Positions 15,501 to 30,500 of a DNA stretch of 64,000 bases are shown in pieces; positions within the stretch are counted from its first letter, which is position 1, and the number at the start of each line of letters is the position of its first letter. Under the pieces are notes generated by a model, which searched no databases, was not told the DNA's origin, and was given only the letters and a program-made list of their open reading frames with translations. The stretch comes from Asterias rubens. Its lineage: Eukaryota; Echinodermata; Asteroidea; Forcipulatida; Asteriidae. The stretch lies in NCBI RefSeq assembly GCF_902459465.1, contig NC_047063.1, positions 15,809,343 to 15,873,342 of the forward strand, in the 5' to 3' direction. The translations under genes and the position numbers were made by a program.

Positions 15501-18500
15501 GGTTTGTTTCCGATGTTATCAGCCAGGGATAGCGAAGGTATTTTGATTATTTCAGGCAATGATGACTACTTTGACATGGAAGAGGATGGAGTTGGGATGC
15601 AGAAAGGACTGAGGTTTTTTCATTTTTTCTTCTTCATGATTGCGCTTTGTTCAACTGTGCAAGCAAGCGTGTTATTTAATTTGCTGGTGACACAACCAAA
15701 TGCAAGTTGTGTTTTATCATGTCAGGAATAAGTGGCCATGCAAGGATTGTGGATTCTGCTGCTTGAATGAATGAATGTTAATCCACACCCTGGCTTTAAT
15801 GCAGCGTAATTAGACCAGCATAAACCCACATCAAAAAATACTTCAACCAAATTTGAACAGCAATGTCCCACTCTTCAGACTATGTCATCTTCACCAAAAT
15901 CCTATTTTTTTTTTCCTTGGAAAATAAAGCTTTTTCAAGAGTTTGAAATAAAATCTTGAAACCTTTGAAGCCTAGCTGGAAATCTCCAGTTAGACAAAGC
16001 AATGAAATGTCACAGGCCAAAACCACATTTGCATCATGTAACAATGTATTGTTGTTGAAGAACACTGACTACTGGTTTGATTAAAAACACCACAAGTCCT
16101 CAAAGCATTACTTGAATGAGATGATGTTGTTAATAAACAGCCAATCTTTGGCCGTTGCAAAATACCCTGGTAGAGTCCTGGGCTACAAAAGCAAGTACAA
16201 AACTAATTCATGCTTCATTGAATGATTTGTTGAATACAGAACAGTTTATTTTGGAGTTTTTCCTGAAGATATTGTACTTGAGTATGAAAGTAAAAAGTTT
16301 TGAAAAGTTCTAAAAAGTTATGTAGATCCGGGATTGAGGGAAAACAAAATAAACATAGATCTATAGCGTCATTAAATGAATCTTGGTGATGTGATGACAT
16401 AGTTCTTTTGTTGTAGTAATGTTTACCTCACACCAAAATTGACAACCAAAGTAATTTGTTAAGCAGCGATAAATGCACTCACCTGTGGGGTTGGTTTTAA
16501 AGACAAACTTTGTATCACTGTTGTACTCCTGTTGGTTGATAAAAAAAAATAAACTTTATGTTTTACACTGGATCCTTTTGGTAATTGTCAAAGACCAGTC
16601 TTCTCACTCAGTGTACCTCAACATATGCACAAAACAACAAAACTGTGAAATTTTGAACTGAATTGGTCGACGAAGTTGCAAGATACTAATGACAGAAAAA
16701 ACACCCTTGTCACATGAAGTTGTGTGTTTTCAGATGCTTGATTTCGAGACCTCATGCGTTAGGTAAATCAATTCAAATATTTTACTGAGAAATTACTTCT
16801 TTCTTAAAAACTACGCTAGTTCATAAGAAGCTGTTTCTCACAATCTTTCATACAATCAATCTGGAGTGAATATGTCCACACAGGAGGAGTATGAAAATGC
16901 AATCTGACTAACGCTTCTCAAATTTATATTTTGGGGCATAAAAACTGTTATCTTTTGACATTTATAACCACGTGTTTTTCACAAAATGCTTTACCAAAAA
17001 CAAAGTATATCATCCCATGCAAGCCATTGTTCAACCATTAATCATCTTCAATTCATTCCTTTTTTTGCTCATCTAGTTGCCCTCCTGTCATGTTCTGTTC
17101 TGGGTTTTTTTAAATTATATTTATTGTGTGCTTTTTTCTTGAATAATTATTGTATTCGTTATTATTTTGATTGGTTCGTTGTGTTATCGTTTAACTTTTG
17201 CTGTGCTTTTTAATGTGCTTGTATTTGTTGAGGTCAAATAAATAATAATAATAATAATAATAACCCACCTCAAAGGTTGTGCCAGAGATTGCATTAACTG
17301 CATTGAAGCTAACATTAGGCGCTGACGTAGAGCGTTCTCTTGGTAGTGTAGCTTTGGGCATATCGGATGTGGAGTTGGGCGTCGTCGGTGATTCGGGCTC
17401 ATCCAAGTCTGTATCAGCATTCTCATCCTCAACATTCTTCATTAATAACCTTTCAATTTAAACGCACAACAAAACAAAACACACATTCTATGTCAAACCA
17501 ATCATCCAAAATATCAAAGGTTTGCTCTTTCTAGTGGTTGTATTAGTTTTTCACTGTGCTATATAATTCTTAATTGAGATGTTGCATCAGGACCATTACT
17601 CTTCAACTCAAATCATTCATCAAACAGAAAACCTACAATGTATCAATTGTTTTGAAAAAATATTTAACATGTATTTTGCGCCTCTTACAAACAAATTATC
17701 AAAAGCATATAATACATAATAAAATGCACAGAATGAAAGAAAAAGATTTAAAAAAAGACTGGTCACCATGTAGGGATACATGTTGGGCTGTCCCGGCAAC
17801 AGAGAACTAAAAGTTACTTATACAGGATAGGACTATCCTTGCTCAAGAAAGTATATTGTTATTATTGGGGAAAAAAACTACAACTAATGCTGGATTTTTG
17901 TTATAATGTTGTTATTTTTCAGGTTAACAAAGACAAATATACTTAAAACTGTGATCTTTGCATTAATGCCTTTGCTCTACAGAGCTATTGAGCACTAATG
18001 TTGGCGGGCTCCTTAATTTGTCAATATCTTTACTCGGGTGCCAGTCAGAAGCCATTCTACAGGCAACTGTCGTATAGCCAGGGATCGCACCCAAGTTTAC
18101 ATACAACCTGAAAAGTTGCAGCTCAAGGGGACTTGACTTTTTTTCATTTAAAATGTCAAGTAATAAAACAGAAAGGAATCTGAATGGGTAAATCTAAATT
18201 GTTGGGGTAAATACACAACCCTACAATACTTTTTCTGCAATGCACTTACATTTTATATAGATTCTCTGCCACACAAAGCGTTGGTACCTTGCTGGCACAT
18301 CTCTGGTGAAACTTGTAACCACATGTTTGACATCGGAAACCGTGGAACAGTAGTTTATGACAGGTGTCACAAAACACCAGCGTGAAGAAGGTCTTTCTTA
18401 CCTACACGTAGAAAATAGTGGTTGAATTCAGTACAACAGGGACATTAATGCAAATAAATTAATTTTTATATAGCGCTTATTACAACAATCGTCTCAATGC

Positions 18501-21500
18501 ACTTTACTTTAGTGCCCTGATCATTGGGCCAATAACATTCCGGTAAGTCTTTCTCAGCTCCTTGGGGAGTATTCAGTCAGTGCTGAAAGTTACAGGTGGA
18601 GCACCAGTCACAACAATGTAAACTGGTAGCCAGTTTCTGCCAAGCATTATTTTCTGAGCTTAGCATTTTTTTAAAAAAATGAAATAGGGCTCAGGTCTCA
18701 GCAAACTGTACTTACAAAATTGTGAGATATGCTCCTAGCAGTAGGACACTGTTCTGAGATCTCTACACATATCTGAAAATCAAACAAGTTTTAAGAACCA
18801 TTAAATAACAGGAAAAACATTGTGCTGTTGAAAAGTGCCACTCGGAGGTCCAATATATAACTCTGCTTTAATCAAGTTATGAATTTTTTTTTTAAATAAA
18901 ACAGGGTGCCATCATTATTATAACACCTGTGCAGTAACTGGGTGAGTTTCAGAATGTACAGTCTTGCTATAGCCTCACTGTATTGTTACACTGCTCAAAC
19001 AAGTTTTAAATAAATGTACACACACAAAAATGTAAACTAATTTCATAATTTCAAAGCAAGATTCAGCAGTAGCGTCATCTACTCTAAACACCATGTACAA
19101 ATGTGTTCACATCAAGCTAAAGGTTATGGTTCTTACTTCCTCTCCGGCCAGGTACATCATATCCGTCTCCCAGGGTACTGGATTCCTTGGATTGCGTTTG
19201 TAGACGTTGCACATGTCAGACGTCAACTCTCTCATCTTCATAGCTTTTGCAAGGGCATCTCGTAATGTTGTACCTTGCTTACACAGTACCTAAGAATAAA
19301 ACAAGGTTTTAGAAATGAGCAAGGGGTATCATTCTACAAAAGAACATGAAGTATATTTTATTTAGTCAATATAGCCTGGTTTAAAGTTCCTCATGCGAAT
19401 GTGAATGGAATGCGATAAAAGAAATTATGTCACAGCTACATTTTCACTGCAATTGAAAACAGCTCAACGCTCCCTGTATATTCTTTGTGAATTTGTGACA
19501 TCAAATTTCGTATCGCATTTGCAGGAAGTATGAACCAGGCTTACCAGTGTGAATACCCAGTCGTTACTGCGTGGTAGTAAAACAATTGAGAGGTTGGGTG
19601 ATGTTAATGGACCAAGCCGAAGGCGAGGTCCATTAACAACGTCCAGCCACCGACCATGATCATTACCACATAGTGAAGACAGTGTCATCACACTGTTATT
19701 CCCATTACTTAATACATTTAAAGAGAAACAAACCAGTAAAAAAGCATCAGCATTTGTGATTTTTCTTTTGTCTTTATTTTTTTTCATACGATTTATTCAC
19801 GCATGGCACCCAATGTCTTACAAGGTAACTGACTGTGGGGTCAATTGAAGGGGTCAAAAGTCACCTAAACTTTTATCAACAGCTACATGTATTTGGCATG
19901 TCAAGACCTAGATGTTAAGAGAAATGGATTCAAGCTCTGGTATTGATCTGGTGTTTGATCAGCAGAGTGTGGGTTCGAGTCCCAGTCATGACACTTGTTT
20001 CTTTAAGCTAGACACTCGACCGTGATTGCTTCGTAAAAGTTGGAAAGGTAGTGCTTTCTGCTCTACCAGCCAGGCTTCTTATGGATGATACCTAAGCCTA
20101 TACGTACATTAGTATGGACTGTTAAGGGGGTAACCCTGTTTCAGCCCCATGAGTAGGTGGCAACGGCCCCAGGTGGAGCTCGTTAACCATGGAAGGTAGT
20201 CCACCCTGATTTCAAACTCGGGCGGGTGGGCTCGCAGCCTTGGTTGGCAGCTCACCTAGGAGAAGGAAAACTCTGATTCCTTGTGAACACAAACAAATAA
20301 TTTTTTATATAAAAAGGACAATTGTTACTCACTGATGTTCTCTGCTTATAGGGTAGATACACTCGCACATAGATGCTGACAGGTGGAGACTTAGGCGTCT
20401 CCTTTGCATGATAGGGATAATGATCATCATCAATAGCGGATCGAACAGCGCCCTCCAAAGGTCTCAGAGGAAAGGGTATCGGAGGCAGACCATCCGCATC
20501 TGTGATATCGGACACTATCTTGAGATGATGTGGATATTGCGTGGTTGGGGTGACCTCTTGAGGGGTAGGGACTGGAGATGGGGAGGCACGGCCATTGCTC
20601 ATGCGATCTTGAAGGTCCTGCTTCCGCACCTGGTATTCATTTAGTTTCTCCGTTAGCTCTTCATATTCCTATATAATAGAAGATATGTAAGTCAATCTAT
20701 TAAAAATCATGAATTAATAACCTTTACCACTTCAGAGATCCATTTCACAAAGAGTTCCTGACTTATGACTAGTCCTCGGAGATATGAAAAATGTAAAGCT
20801 ATACCTAAGTTAGTATGAGTAACTCGTCCTAACTGGAGATAAGATTAGTCCTACATATAACTCTTTATGAAATCTACCCCAGCAGCCGATTTCACAAAAC
20901 TTTACGCAACTGCATAAGTCCACTTGCGCAACATTTATGGCACAACTGGCGCCATAAACGTTGCGCAGTTGCAATAAGGTTTTGTGAAATTGGCTGCAGG
21001 TCTTTACCAAACCTCTGAGTAGTAAAGTTGTTTAAGAGCTTCCAAGGTACACATTTAAAGGCACTGGACACATTTGGTTGTTGTCAAAGACCAGTGTTCT
21101 CACTTGGTGTATCCAAACATACATGTACACTGTATGCATAAAATAACAAATCAGTAAAAACTTGGACTCAATTGGTCATTGAAGTTGCAGGAGAATAATG
21201 AAAGAACAAACACACTTGTCGCACAACTTTGTGTTCTTTCAGATGCCTAAAAAAAGGCTTCAGGCCTGAAGTCTTTTAATATTTGACTGAGAAATTACCT
21301 CTTTCTTAAAAACTACGTTATTTCAGAGGAAGCTGTTTCTCTCAGTGTTTTATAATATCAACAGCTCACCATTGCTCGCGACCGAGTGAGGTGTTGTTCT
21401 AACAAATATTTTGAGCAATTACAAATAGTGCCCAGTGCCTTTAACAACGGGAAAACAAAGAGAAGTCCTCGATTTACAGGGTTGACAAACGTGTGTGCAG

Positions 21501-24500
21501 GATGTGCAATGTTTGCCTGCTGTAGTTATTCTGAAAATAAAAAGTATCCAATTGTAGTCTGTAAGATTACACCACTGAAAGGGCCACTGTCGTTCGTAGG
21601 TGAATGTACATTCCGGCTCCAACCAAAATGTACATGTACAGTGTACTTTGACCTTTTCACTTCTGTTCATGTGTTTTGTCAAGTCATGTTAACACATGAA
21701 TTTTAGAACGAATTTTGACACAAGTGTCCATGTTTGTAATGGCATCAGTGCTACACAAGACAACATGAACATGTCTGTACTGTGATGAACATGAAAAACA
21801 CAGTTCAGAGAAACTCTTACATACACATGTACGTACGTGTACGAATACAGTTCATTGTACATAAATGCACACTAGATTTTGCAACTAATATTGATCAAAT
21901 CATGCATTCATTACATAAGGCATTGTCAGACTTCCCTGTAAAACAATAGACAATTTAGGCTTCTGATTATGTCACCTGTTCTTATACATAATACATGTAC
22001 ATTGTGTGGGATAGGCCTACATGTATGTAGCTGGAACAGGAAACACACAACGTACAATGTACAATTGTACATCTGTGTACAAAATGAATCTTTACTGCCT
22101 ACTAAACACTAACATGTCTAAACAGGCTACGCATTTCTGGAATTTTAAAGCACATGAAGAACAATTAATACAAAACAAAACAATTTGAGGTCCCACCTTT
22201 TTCATTCTGAAAAATCTGCTTTGCCCGACATGACAGTGCCCAGAAAATTAAATCACCACTTTATACACAGTGCCCTTGGCACAACTTAAATACTTTTATT
22301 GTGCATGAAGGGCAAGGTTATTATCATGAATCACTTTCATACAGAACCTTCACACTCACTTAAGGTACAGAAAGTAGGAATAATTCTGACATGCGCCAGT
22401 CACAGATCTTTTTCTGTTGCAGCACCACGTCTCTGGAATCAACTACCTCTTCACATCAAAACATCCAGTTTCCATTCACTCTTTCAAAACATCTCTCAAA
22501 ACACACCTCATGTCGATAGATCCGTTCTTTTGTATTTAATCTGTTCTTTGTTATTTTTGTTTGAGTTTCTTTGTAATAGCGCCATGAGCACTTTTGTGGA
22601 TATGTGCACTCTATAAAACTTCATTATTATTATTATAATGTGTGTAGGCCTGGAATTTCATCATTTAGAGGGTATTATTAGACCATTTTCATTTGAGCAA
22701 AAAGCAATTCCATTGGAAAATCTCGTCAATGGAAAACTTTTGAAGGGGCACTACTGTAAGGCTAAAATCTGGACAGAGGCCACTGGCCTCCATGTATGTA
22801 AATCCAGGCTTGATGTATTTTCCTGGATTACAGATAAGAGGCAGTGGACACCGGTAATTACTCAAAATAATTATCAGCATAAAACCTCACTTGGTAAAGA
22901 GTAATGGGGAGAGGTTGATAGTATAAAACATTGTGAGAAACGGCTCCCTCTGAAGTGACATACTTTTCGAGAAAGAAGTAATTTTCCACTAATTTGATTT
23001 CGACACCTAAAGTTTAGAATTTGAGGTCTCGAAATACAGCATCTAAAAGCACACATTTGAGGTCTCGATATCAAGCATCTAAAAGCACACAACTTCATGT
23101 GACTAGGGTGTTTTTTTCTTTCATAGTTATCTCGCAACTCCGTATCCCAATCGAGCTCAAATTTTCACTGGTTTGTTAATTTATGCATACTGTTGATATA
23201 CACCAAGTGAGAAGACTGGTCTTTGACAATAACCAATAGTGTCTACTGCCTTTAAATATTGCATTTAAATGTGATCTGAAAATGCTTCCATGTGCATGCT
23301 AACATATATATTTGTGTAATAGTTTTTTCATAAATCAAATATCAGACTGCCCATCCCACCTCGACATGTCTAGCTTCTGTCTGCATCCCAGCCAAAATGG
23401 ACTGGGAATCTGGGTTACAAACCCCTCTGGTTACATGTACTTCAAAACACCCAGAGGACTATTGAAATCTGATCATACAGGCCTTTAACAATGGGTAAAG
23501 AGGAACAGTGGTCACGTAATGCAAGAAGGCAACGCTAGATTGAATGCCATCACAACAATCGGTCAGTAGACACTGGTATTTACATAGGGTAGAGGGCAAG
23601 CAGGCGATGAGGTTGGGGATGAGATTACTGATAACAGGGAATATTATGATGAACAACCTTTTGATCGTTTGGCCTACATCTGTATATATCCAGGGTTTAA
23701 AGGTTACCCCTGGATGTACAGAGTAGTACAACATGTAGGCATAATTGCAGCATATATGTGTTCCATGTGGTGTCTGACCAGCATTAAATTTCAACTTGCA
23801 ATGATGATACTAGTGGCAGAATTCTGTGCTACAACCCATAAAACTACATGCTTTTTAGGGAGAAGTTTTGTGGTAAGCAGAGTCTTGAAATTCAAAAATG
23901 CAAAAAAAGAGACCTCTTTGAAGTTGTCATATATACAATGATTTAAAATGACCTCCTGTTTGAATATATCGGAGGTTGGAATTCGTCAAATTGTTGGTTG
24001 ACATTCTTTACACTAGGCCTAAAATAAAACACACAAATTCCACAGCAGTCTAAAACAAGCTCCTCACCTAACCTAAAATATTTAATTGTAATAAGTCTAC
24101 ATACATGTACATCCAGTATGTGACAGTTCAGTAGATGAACTATGTGACCAATTCTAGTTAATAAGTAAATTTTTTAAATAGATTTTAATAAATGCTCTTT
24201 GTTGGGGTGGCAATAACTAGTTCTTGGCTACAGTGTAGAGACATGAGCCTGCCCAAGACCATTCTAGACACTCCTCAGACAGATAACATGAGCCTGCCCA
24301 AGACCACTCTTATGTAGATATTCCATAGACAGTCACCATCAGACAGCCCCAAACCACTATAGACACTCCTCAGAGACAGTTGAACCTCATGAGCAGACAA
24401 AAAACATCAGCCTGCCAAAGACCAGCCCTAGATTCAGACAGACATCATCAGACAAACATCACTAACCTTCCCAAGACCATTCTAGCCTATCCACGTCCAA

Positions 24501-27500
24501 ACACCATGAGGCTGACCAAGACTATTCTAAACAATCATCAAACAGATAACATGAGACTGGCTAAGACCACTCTAGACCCTCCTCAGACAGACACCATCAG
24601 CCTGCCCAGACCATTATAGCCTCCTGAGACAGACACATAAGCCCTGAAGGCCCAAGACCATTCCACACGCTCCTCTTAGATAGACAACATGAGCCTGCTC
24701 AAGACCATTCTAGACACACATCAAACGGATGCCATGAGCCTGGCTAAGGCCACTCTAGACCCCACCCCCCCCCCCCCCCCCCCCCTTCAAACAGACACCA
24801 TCAGCCTGCCCAGACCATTCTAGCATATCTTCTCGGATAGACACAATCAGCCCAAGACCCTTCTGGACACTCCTCTCAGACATACATTATGAGCCTGCCC
24901 AAGACCAGCCCTGGACACTCCCTAGAGAAGTGTCTAGAATGGTCTTGAGCAGGCTCATGTCTGTTTGAGGACTGTCTGGATTGGTCTTGAGCAGGCTCAT
25001 GTTGTACATCTGAGGAGTGTCTAGAATGGTCTTGAGCAGGCTCATGTTGTATGTCTGAGGAGTGTCTAGAATGGTCTTGAGCAGGCTGATGTTGTCTGTT
25101 TGAGGACTGTCTAGATTGGTCTTGAGCAGGCTCATGGTGTACGTCTGAGGAGTGTCTAGAATGGTCTTGAGCAGGCTGATGTTGTACGTCTGAGGAATGT
25201 CTAGAATGGTCTTGGGCAGGCTGATGTCTGTCCCAGGAGTGTCTAGAATGGTCTAGAGATTAATGAAAAGGGATCATAGACAACACCTGGGGAAAGCTCA
25301 CTAACTTTTTATGCGCCTTTTGACTGTGCCAGCAATATTTTTATCCAGGTTATTTTCTTTGCAACTTTTAGAACAATTTGTTTTATAAATTGTAAATATT
25401 TGTCTCTCCTTAATCAATTATTTCTTTAATGTGTAATAATGTGGTTTTTCTAATTTGTAATCTCTGTATATTTTCCTGGAATTCAACCTCTGGTTGCCAT
25501 GGGAATTTGTTTTTGAATAATAAACCAATAATGAATGAATGAATGAACAATGTCGCTCTACTCAATATGTTTGAGTACTCCTTTTAAAACAGACACTGTG
25601 AGTCATCCCAAGACAATTCTGGATCCACTCCTCAGAGCCAAAAGTTAAAACAAGCCAAATCGTAGTTTCTTTTAAAATGACTTAACATCAAACTGGTTTT
25701 ACATACACCTGAGCTGGCTTGTAAAAAGCGATATGTTTATAACAGTTTTTTTTGTTGTAAATATACTGTTACACATTATGCTTACCTCAATGAATATTGA
25801 TGATGGGTTGGTGTTGTTCTGAAACTTATCCAAAAGTTCCTCTATGTTTTTCTTGGTCAACTCAATGAAGTGTTGAATGTGATTGAGCTGTGGAGAGAGC
25901 AAATAGAGAGAAAGAGATTTATCATCAAGTGTTAAAATCAAAGCTCCCAATAGACCTTATCATAGTGTAGCCATCTTGAATTTATCCCATTGATATCAAT
26001 CTAAGGCCGTGTCCGAAACGGCGACTTCGGCTACAGCTACGGCTAGATCGCGTGCGTCTGCCTATTCTTTAACACTGGTAGACGCGCTGATCTAGACGTA
26101 GCTGTAGCCGAAGTCGTCGTTTCGGACACGGCCTAACCATACTGAGACTGGCAGAACAAAATAGTATGGTTCCTATTTGCAAAATGATCATTCGCATGCA
26201 TTATCGTTATTTGATATAAGGAACATGACCAAGATGGAGGCAGCATGACAAAGATCTTATTGTAGTCGACGTTTGTAATTTAATATTGACATAGTACAGC
26301 ACCAGTTTCCATCAAGGTGCTGATTGTCTAAATTCAGTTAAAAGTCTGAATTCTCAACTCCGTAACACACATTCGTTAATCCAGTAAATAGAGGACTTCT
26401 CTTTGTTCTCCCAATAGTCTTTTTAGAGACATCCCCATTGGTTTTATACACAGAAGCAAAGTTTGTCATTCTTTTGGAAGACCCCCCGAGATCACTTTTT
26501 TTTCCTCCTTGGCTTTAATGGGTAGACAATTCTCTGCAAACTACGTACACTGAGTGTCAGACTGTACATCATGTACGCTGTTGATGTACACATAAATACA
26601 CGTATGTACACATAAATACACGTATGTATGCATACTTCATGTATTGTGTAAGACAACTACATCAGTAAGCCTACATGTATGTAACGATCGACTGTTCTGG
26701 TTTCCTTGAAATTGTTCTGACGTAATGTACAATGTGCATACATGTTCACTGCAGGCAATCCAAAATGTTTTTTATCCATGAACTGACAGTACATCAAGTA
26801 TGTTTATCCATAGTTAATGGCTAGGACATAACATACACTGTAGACCAAATGTACATGTTGTGTGCATGAAACAATCTTTGAATTAGCAATGCACAGATTT
26901 CATATTATAAGACCTTTGATTAATGTCTTAACTCTACACCCCGACACTGATGAATTTATAAGATATTCATAGACAGTGAGACTCCACTGCGTCGTGATGA
27001 TCTTCACATACAGTGGTGTGTAAAATGTCAGCACACAGAAGTAGGTCAGCAGTCATCAGAGGGAATGGTGTGTACGTGCGCAGTCATCACTCCAAGTCAA
27101 CTGTTAGTCCTCGGTACGATGTGGCAAACAGTCATTTGACATGTAGCAATGTTAAATGTCATTTACTTGGAGCCAAGAATAATACACATTGCTGTGTAAA
27201 TGGCGCAGGCTGACTGGATGCATGTGTACAGACATTAGGCCTGGATTTATATTTCAAAGCCATGACCATGGTGACCATCATTGACCAGAGCTTGACCTTG
27301 AACGTTGTTATGTTCCTGCCCTTTGCAATAATAAAAATTGGCCCTCTCAAAATTGAAATTCAAGGCCTAGTATGTAGGGGAACACCACCAGTAGAGCCGA
27401 CTTAATTTGTCACTGAAATGTTACACTGCTTGAGAAATCTACCAGGAAAATAAGAACATTTAACGTGCAACGCAAAACATGTTTACAAAAAAGCAGCAGA

Positions 27501-30500
27501 GCGTCACCCGTGGAATGTCTGAAAGCTCGATGGAAGAAAACATTTAACCTCATTTTACATGGAGATTTCGACATGAACAAAGGAGGCACATACCATAACT
27601 TGTTCAGCTGTTATTTTTTGTAGGGCCTACATGTACCTACGATATGGGAAAATTATGACACAAAATGGAACATTTCCCATATGACCAGTGCACTATCTTG
27701 CCTGTCAGAAAACCCTGGAGTGTACAAGGTCAGTTTTTTTGTAAACCAAGGTTACAAACATGGAATTACTGTATGGACAATAGCCACCACAGTACAGACT
27801 TACTGCCCTTCATGCCAAGGTCATCGTTCCAGCTGAAAGGTGAATGGCCGCACATTACAGGTTTGTGCTTCTCAATGCACTAGCACTGTCAATGTGTTCA
27901 CATCTATAATGCTACATCAGACATGCATGTAATACCTGTACATGTCTACACACTGTCATTTTTTAAATCACAAAGAAAGTTAAGCTGTTTTAAGAATTCA
28001 CAAGCTTTAGAGGGTAAAATATTGTTGAAAGGTTCTCAAAATGAGGAGAAATGAATGACCGTTCTCCGTGTGTGCACAAAACTAACAGCAAGTCGGAATT
28101 GGAGGCTTGCTATACCATGAAAGACTGCCGACGTGCATTGATGCCATTCATCGAAGACCATGACCTCTGTTGCCGTGGTCTTGGTGCCCCTTCAGAAGTT
28201 TCCCACTAGACTTTAAAGACACTGGACACTATTGGTAATTGTCTAAGACCAGTCTATCAACCTCTCCCCATTACTCGTTACCAAGTGAGGTTTTATGCTG
28301 ACCAATTATTTTGATTAATTACCTATAGTGCCCAAGCCTTTAAGATGTTCCAATGGAAAAGTGCCCTTTGCAAAATTAAAATGACATGAATTGTTTCTTG
28401 AAATCTTTTTATCAACAGCTCTTACCAAAGAAGTTTGTATGGTCACTTCTTTTTGGAGCAATTACCAAAGGTCTATCTTTAAAGACCAATATCTTCAAAA
28501 TTTGAGTGTAACCTCCTTTTTAAAATGACATTTGCCATGAGGTGATTTAATCATTTGGTGTCTTTTCCTTTTGTTTTATGACAATATTTTCCCTTCCCTA
28601 TTTTAAGCCTACAAATTATTGAGGTTGTATCTAGGTGCTGTCTGCATTATGTGTGCGAGTCCATGGCAGTGTAAGGCCGTATCCCAATTGGTGGCTACAG
28701 CTACGGCTACGACTGTTACTAAGGGTGTTCCTAAGGGCGTCCTATACACGTACTTCCATTGCATGATGACGCAAAATGTCTAGCCAAAGCATCCATGTAG
28801 CTGTAGCCGCAGATTGGGACCCGGCCTTACTCATTGCTCTCTTAGTTTAGTACAAGGGAAACACCCTTTCATTAAACTTCTTTACACCTGCAAGAAATCT
28901 GTCAGATGTCCTCGGTACATGCACATTGTAGACCATACATACAATGTAAAATTTGCTTTACATGAGTACATGTACATGTAGTGCAAACTTAAAAACGTTT
29001 CACAGTATGCGTACACAGTGTACATGTAGGTTGTTTGTAACTATGATGTAATGGTCTAATAGGCCTACATGTACAATTTAGTTCAACTACAATTAAATCA
29101 TCAATTTATCGGTTGTTGTACCCACTGCTTTTATTGCTTACTCAAACTGGCCACTAACCCGAGCCACCCTGTGGTGTACATGTTGCTGTTAAGAAACTCA
29201 AGTCTAGGATACAATGTGGTTGGTTTGAATTTTAACAAAGCGGCTTGTTTTGCTAACAAATTAATGTAAGGGTGAATATCAAAATAACATATAATATTAA
29301 ACTCTCTTTTCCCCCTCAAGTTCAGCTGTTTGTGATCAACCTGGACATTGTTGTAGTTTGCTATGATTGTCTTCATGAATGCACTTGGTCTAAAATTTGT
29401 GTCATCAATCATCATAAATTCATTAGCCTCAAGACTAATTTGAAACATGATGGGACATATCTACATTTGCAAAACTTTGCAAACATACATGTACAGCACC
29501 TCCCTTTCATACACTTTTACAAGCCTGTACAGGTTTTACCAAAGATGTACATGTATGTATTCTTCACAAAATGGCTTAGTAAACTGGGAAGCTTTAATAT
29601 GGCCATACTACATTGTAATGTGTTTTCCTGCAAGTCTTTGTGCATATCACTATATTGGTGCAGCCTCCGACTAGCAGGCAAGCCATTCAATGTAAATGAA
29701 CACAGTGCGATCCAGGGACTTCCACAGTGCCCAGGTACCTCCACATACATCACATAGCACTTATTACCTTGGCTGTTTCACTCAAATGTAGTCCCTCCTT
29801 ACAATGTGCAGTCTACAATGTAAATGGTAATGTCACTACATGTACACAAAGAATGTACTTTTAGGTGTACATGAATTATGAACGTATACACGTAGACTCT
29901 TTCTCTGCATGTAAATGACTACAATGTACACGAACATGTTATCCTACAATGTGTATGCACATAAATATGACATGAACTTATGCAACAACGTTTTGCCTTG
30001 AATTGTCAAGACAATGACACAACATAAATAAATGTAAGAGGATACCGACAGACATTGCAGTGTACATGTTATTACTGTACATTACTGGTCTACCATGTAC
30101 AACCTGGGTACACAAACATGACAAATGTTTAGGTGGCAACGAAAAAAGTGGGCCTATCTTTCACTTTGTGTACATTCCATGAAAAACAATACATGTAAGT
30201 GTGAAAAGAACATGATACATGTAGTAAAAGTGGCATCGCAGTAAGGACATTTGTTCAAGTCAAGTACGTACACGTATCCTAAGTTTAAGAAATGTAGTTT
30301 GCACTATGTCTTTGAGAAAACATGTTTACTTGTGTTGTCATACAATGGAGGGAGGAGCTGAAGTGAAGGAGGGAAAAGTGAAATAAAAACTTCGACATTT
30401 TGAAAGTGAACATTTCAAATGGAAGAAACACAAATTAAACACAAAAATTAGGTCAAGGTTGAGGTTGATTTTGATGGGAAGGCAGGAATGGATGTTGTGA

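Noticed and set aside
17184..17435. Alternative frame through Raf exon 7 (83 codons)
   Set aside because: Shadow of the real exon, whose frame is fixed by the RERSTSAP site and by phase with neighbours.
22874..23137. Open frames with recurring peptides such as [16 protein letters not shown] and [11 protein letters not shown] (also at 47264, 48686, 50092, 58103)
   Set aside because: They are the same stretch of the TTAA-type MITE read in one frame. They appear wherever the element does and have no start or domain support.
24380..25135. Open frames with a 15-residue repeat ([15 protein letters not shown])
   Set aside because: The 45-bp minisatellite is a multiple of three, so long frames arise on both strands without selection.
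29272..29757. Longest open frame in Raf intron 1 (161 codons)
   Set aside because: Hydrophobic, low-information peptide without domain, splice signals or codon bias. It overlaps other frames of similar length.
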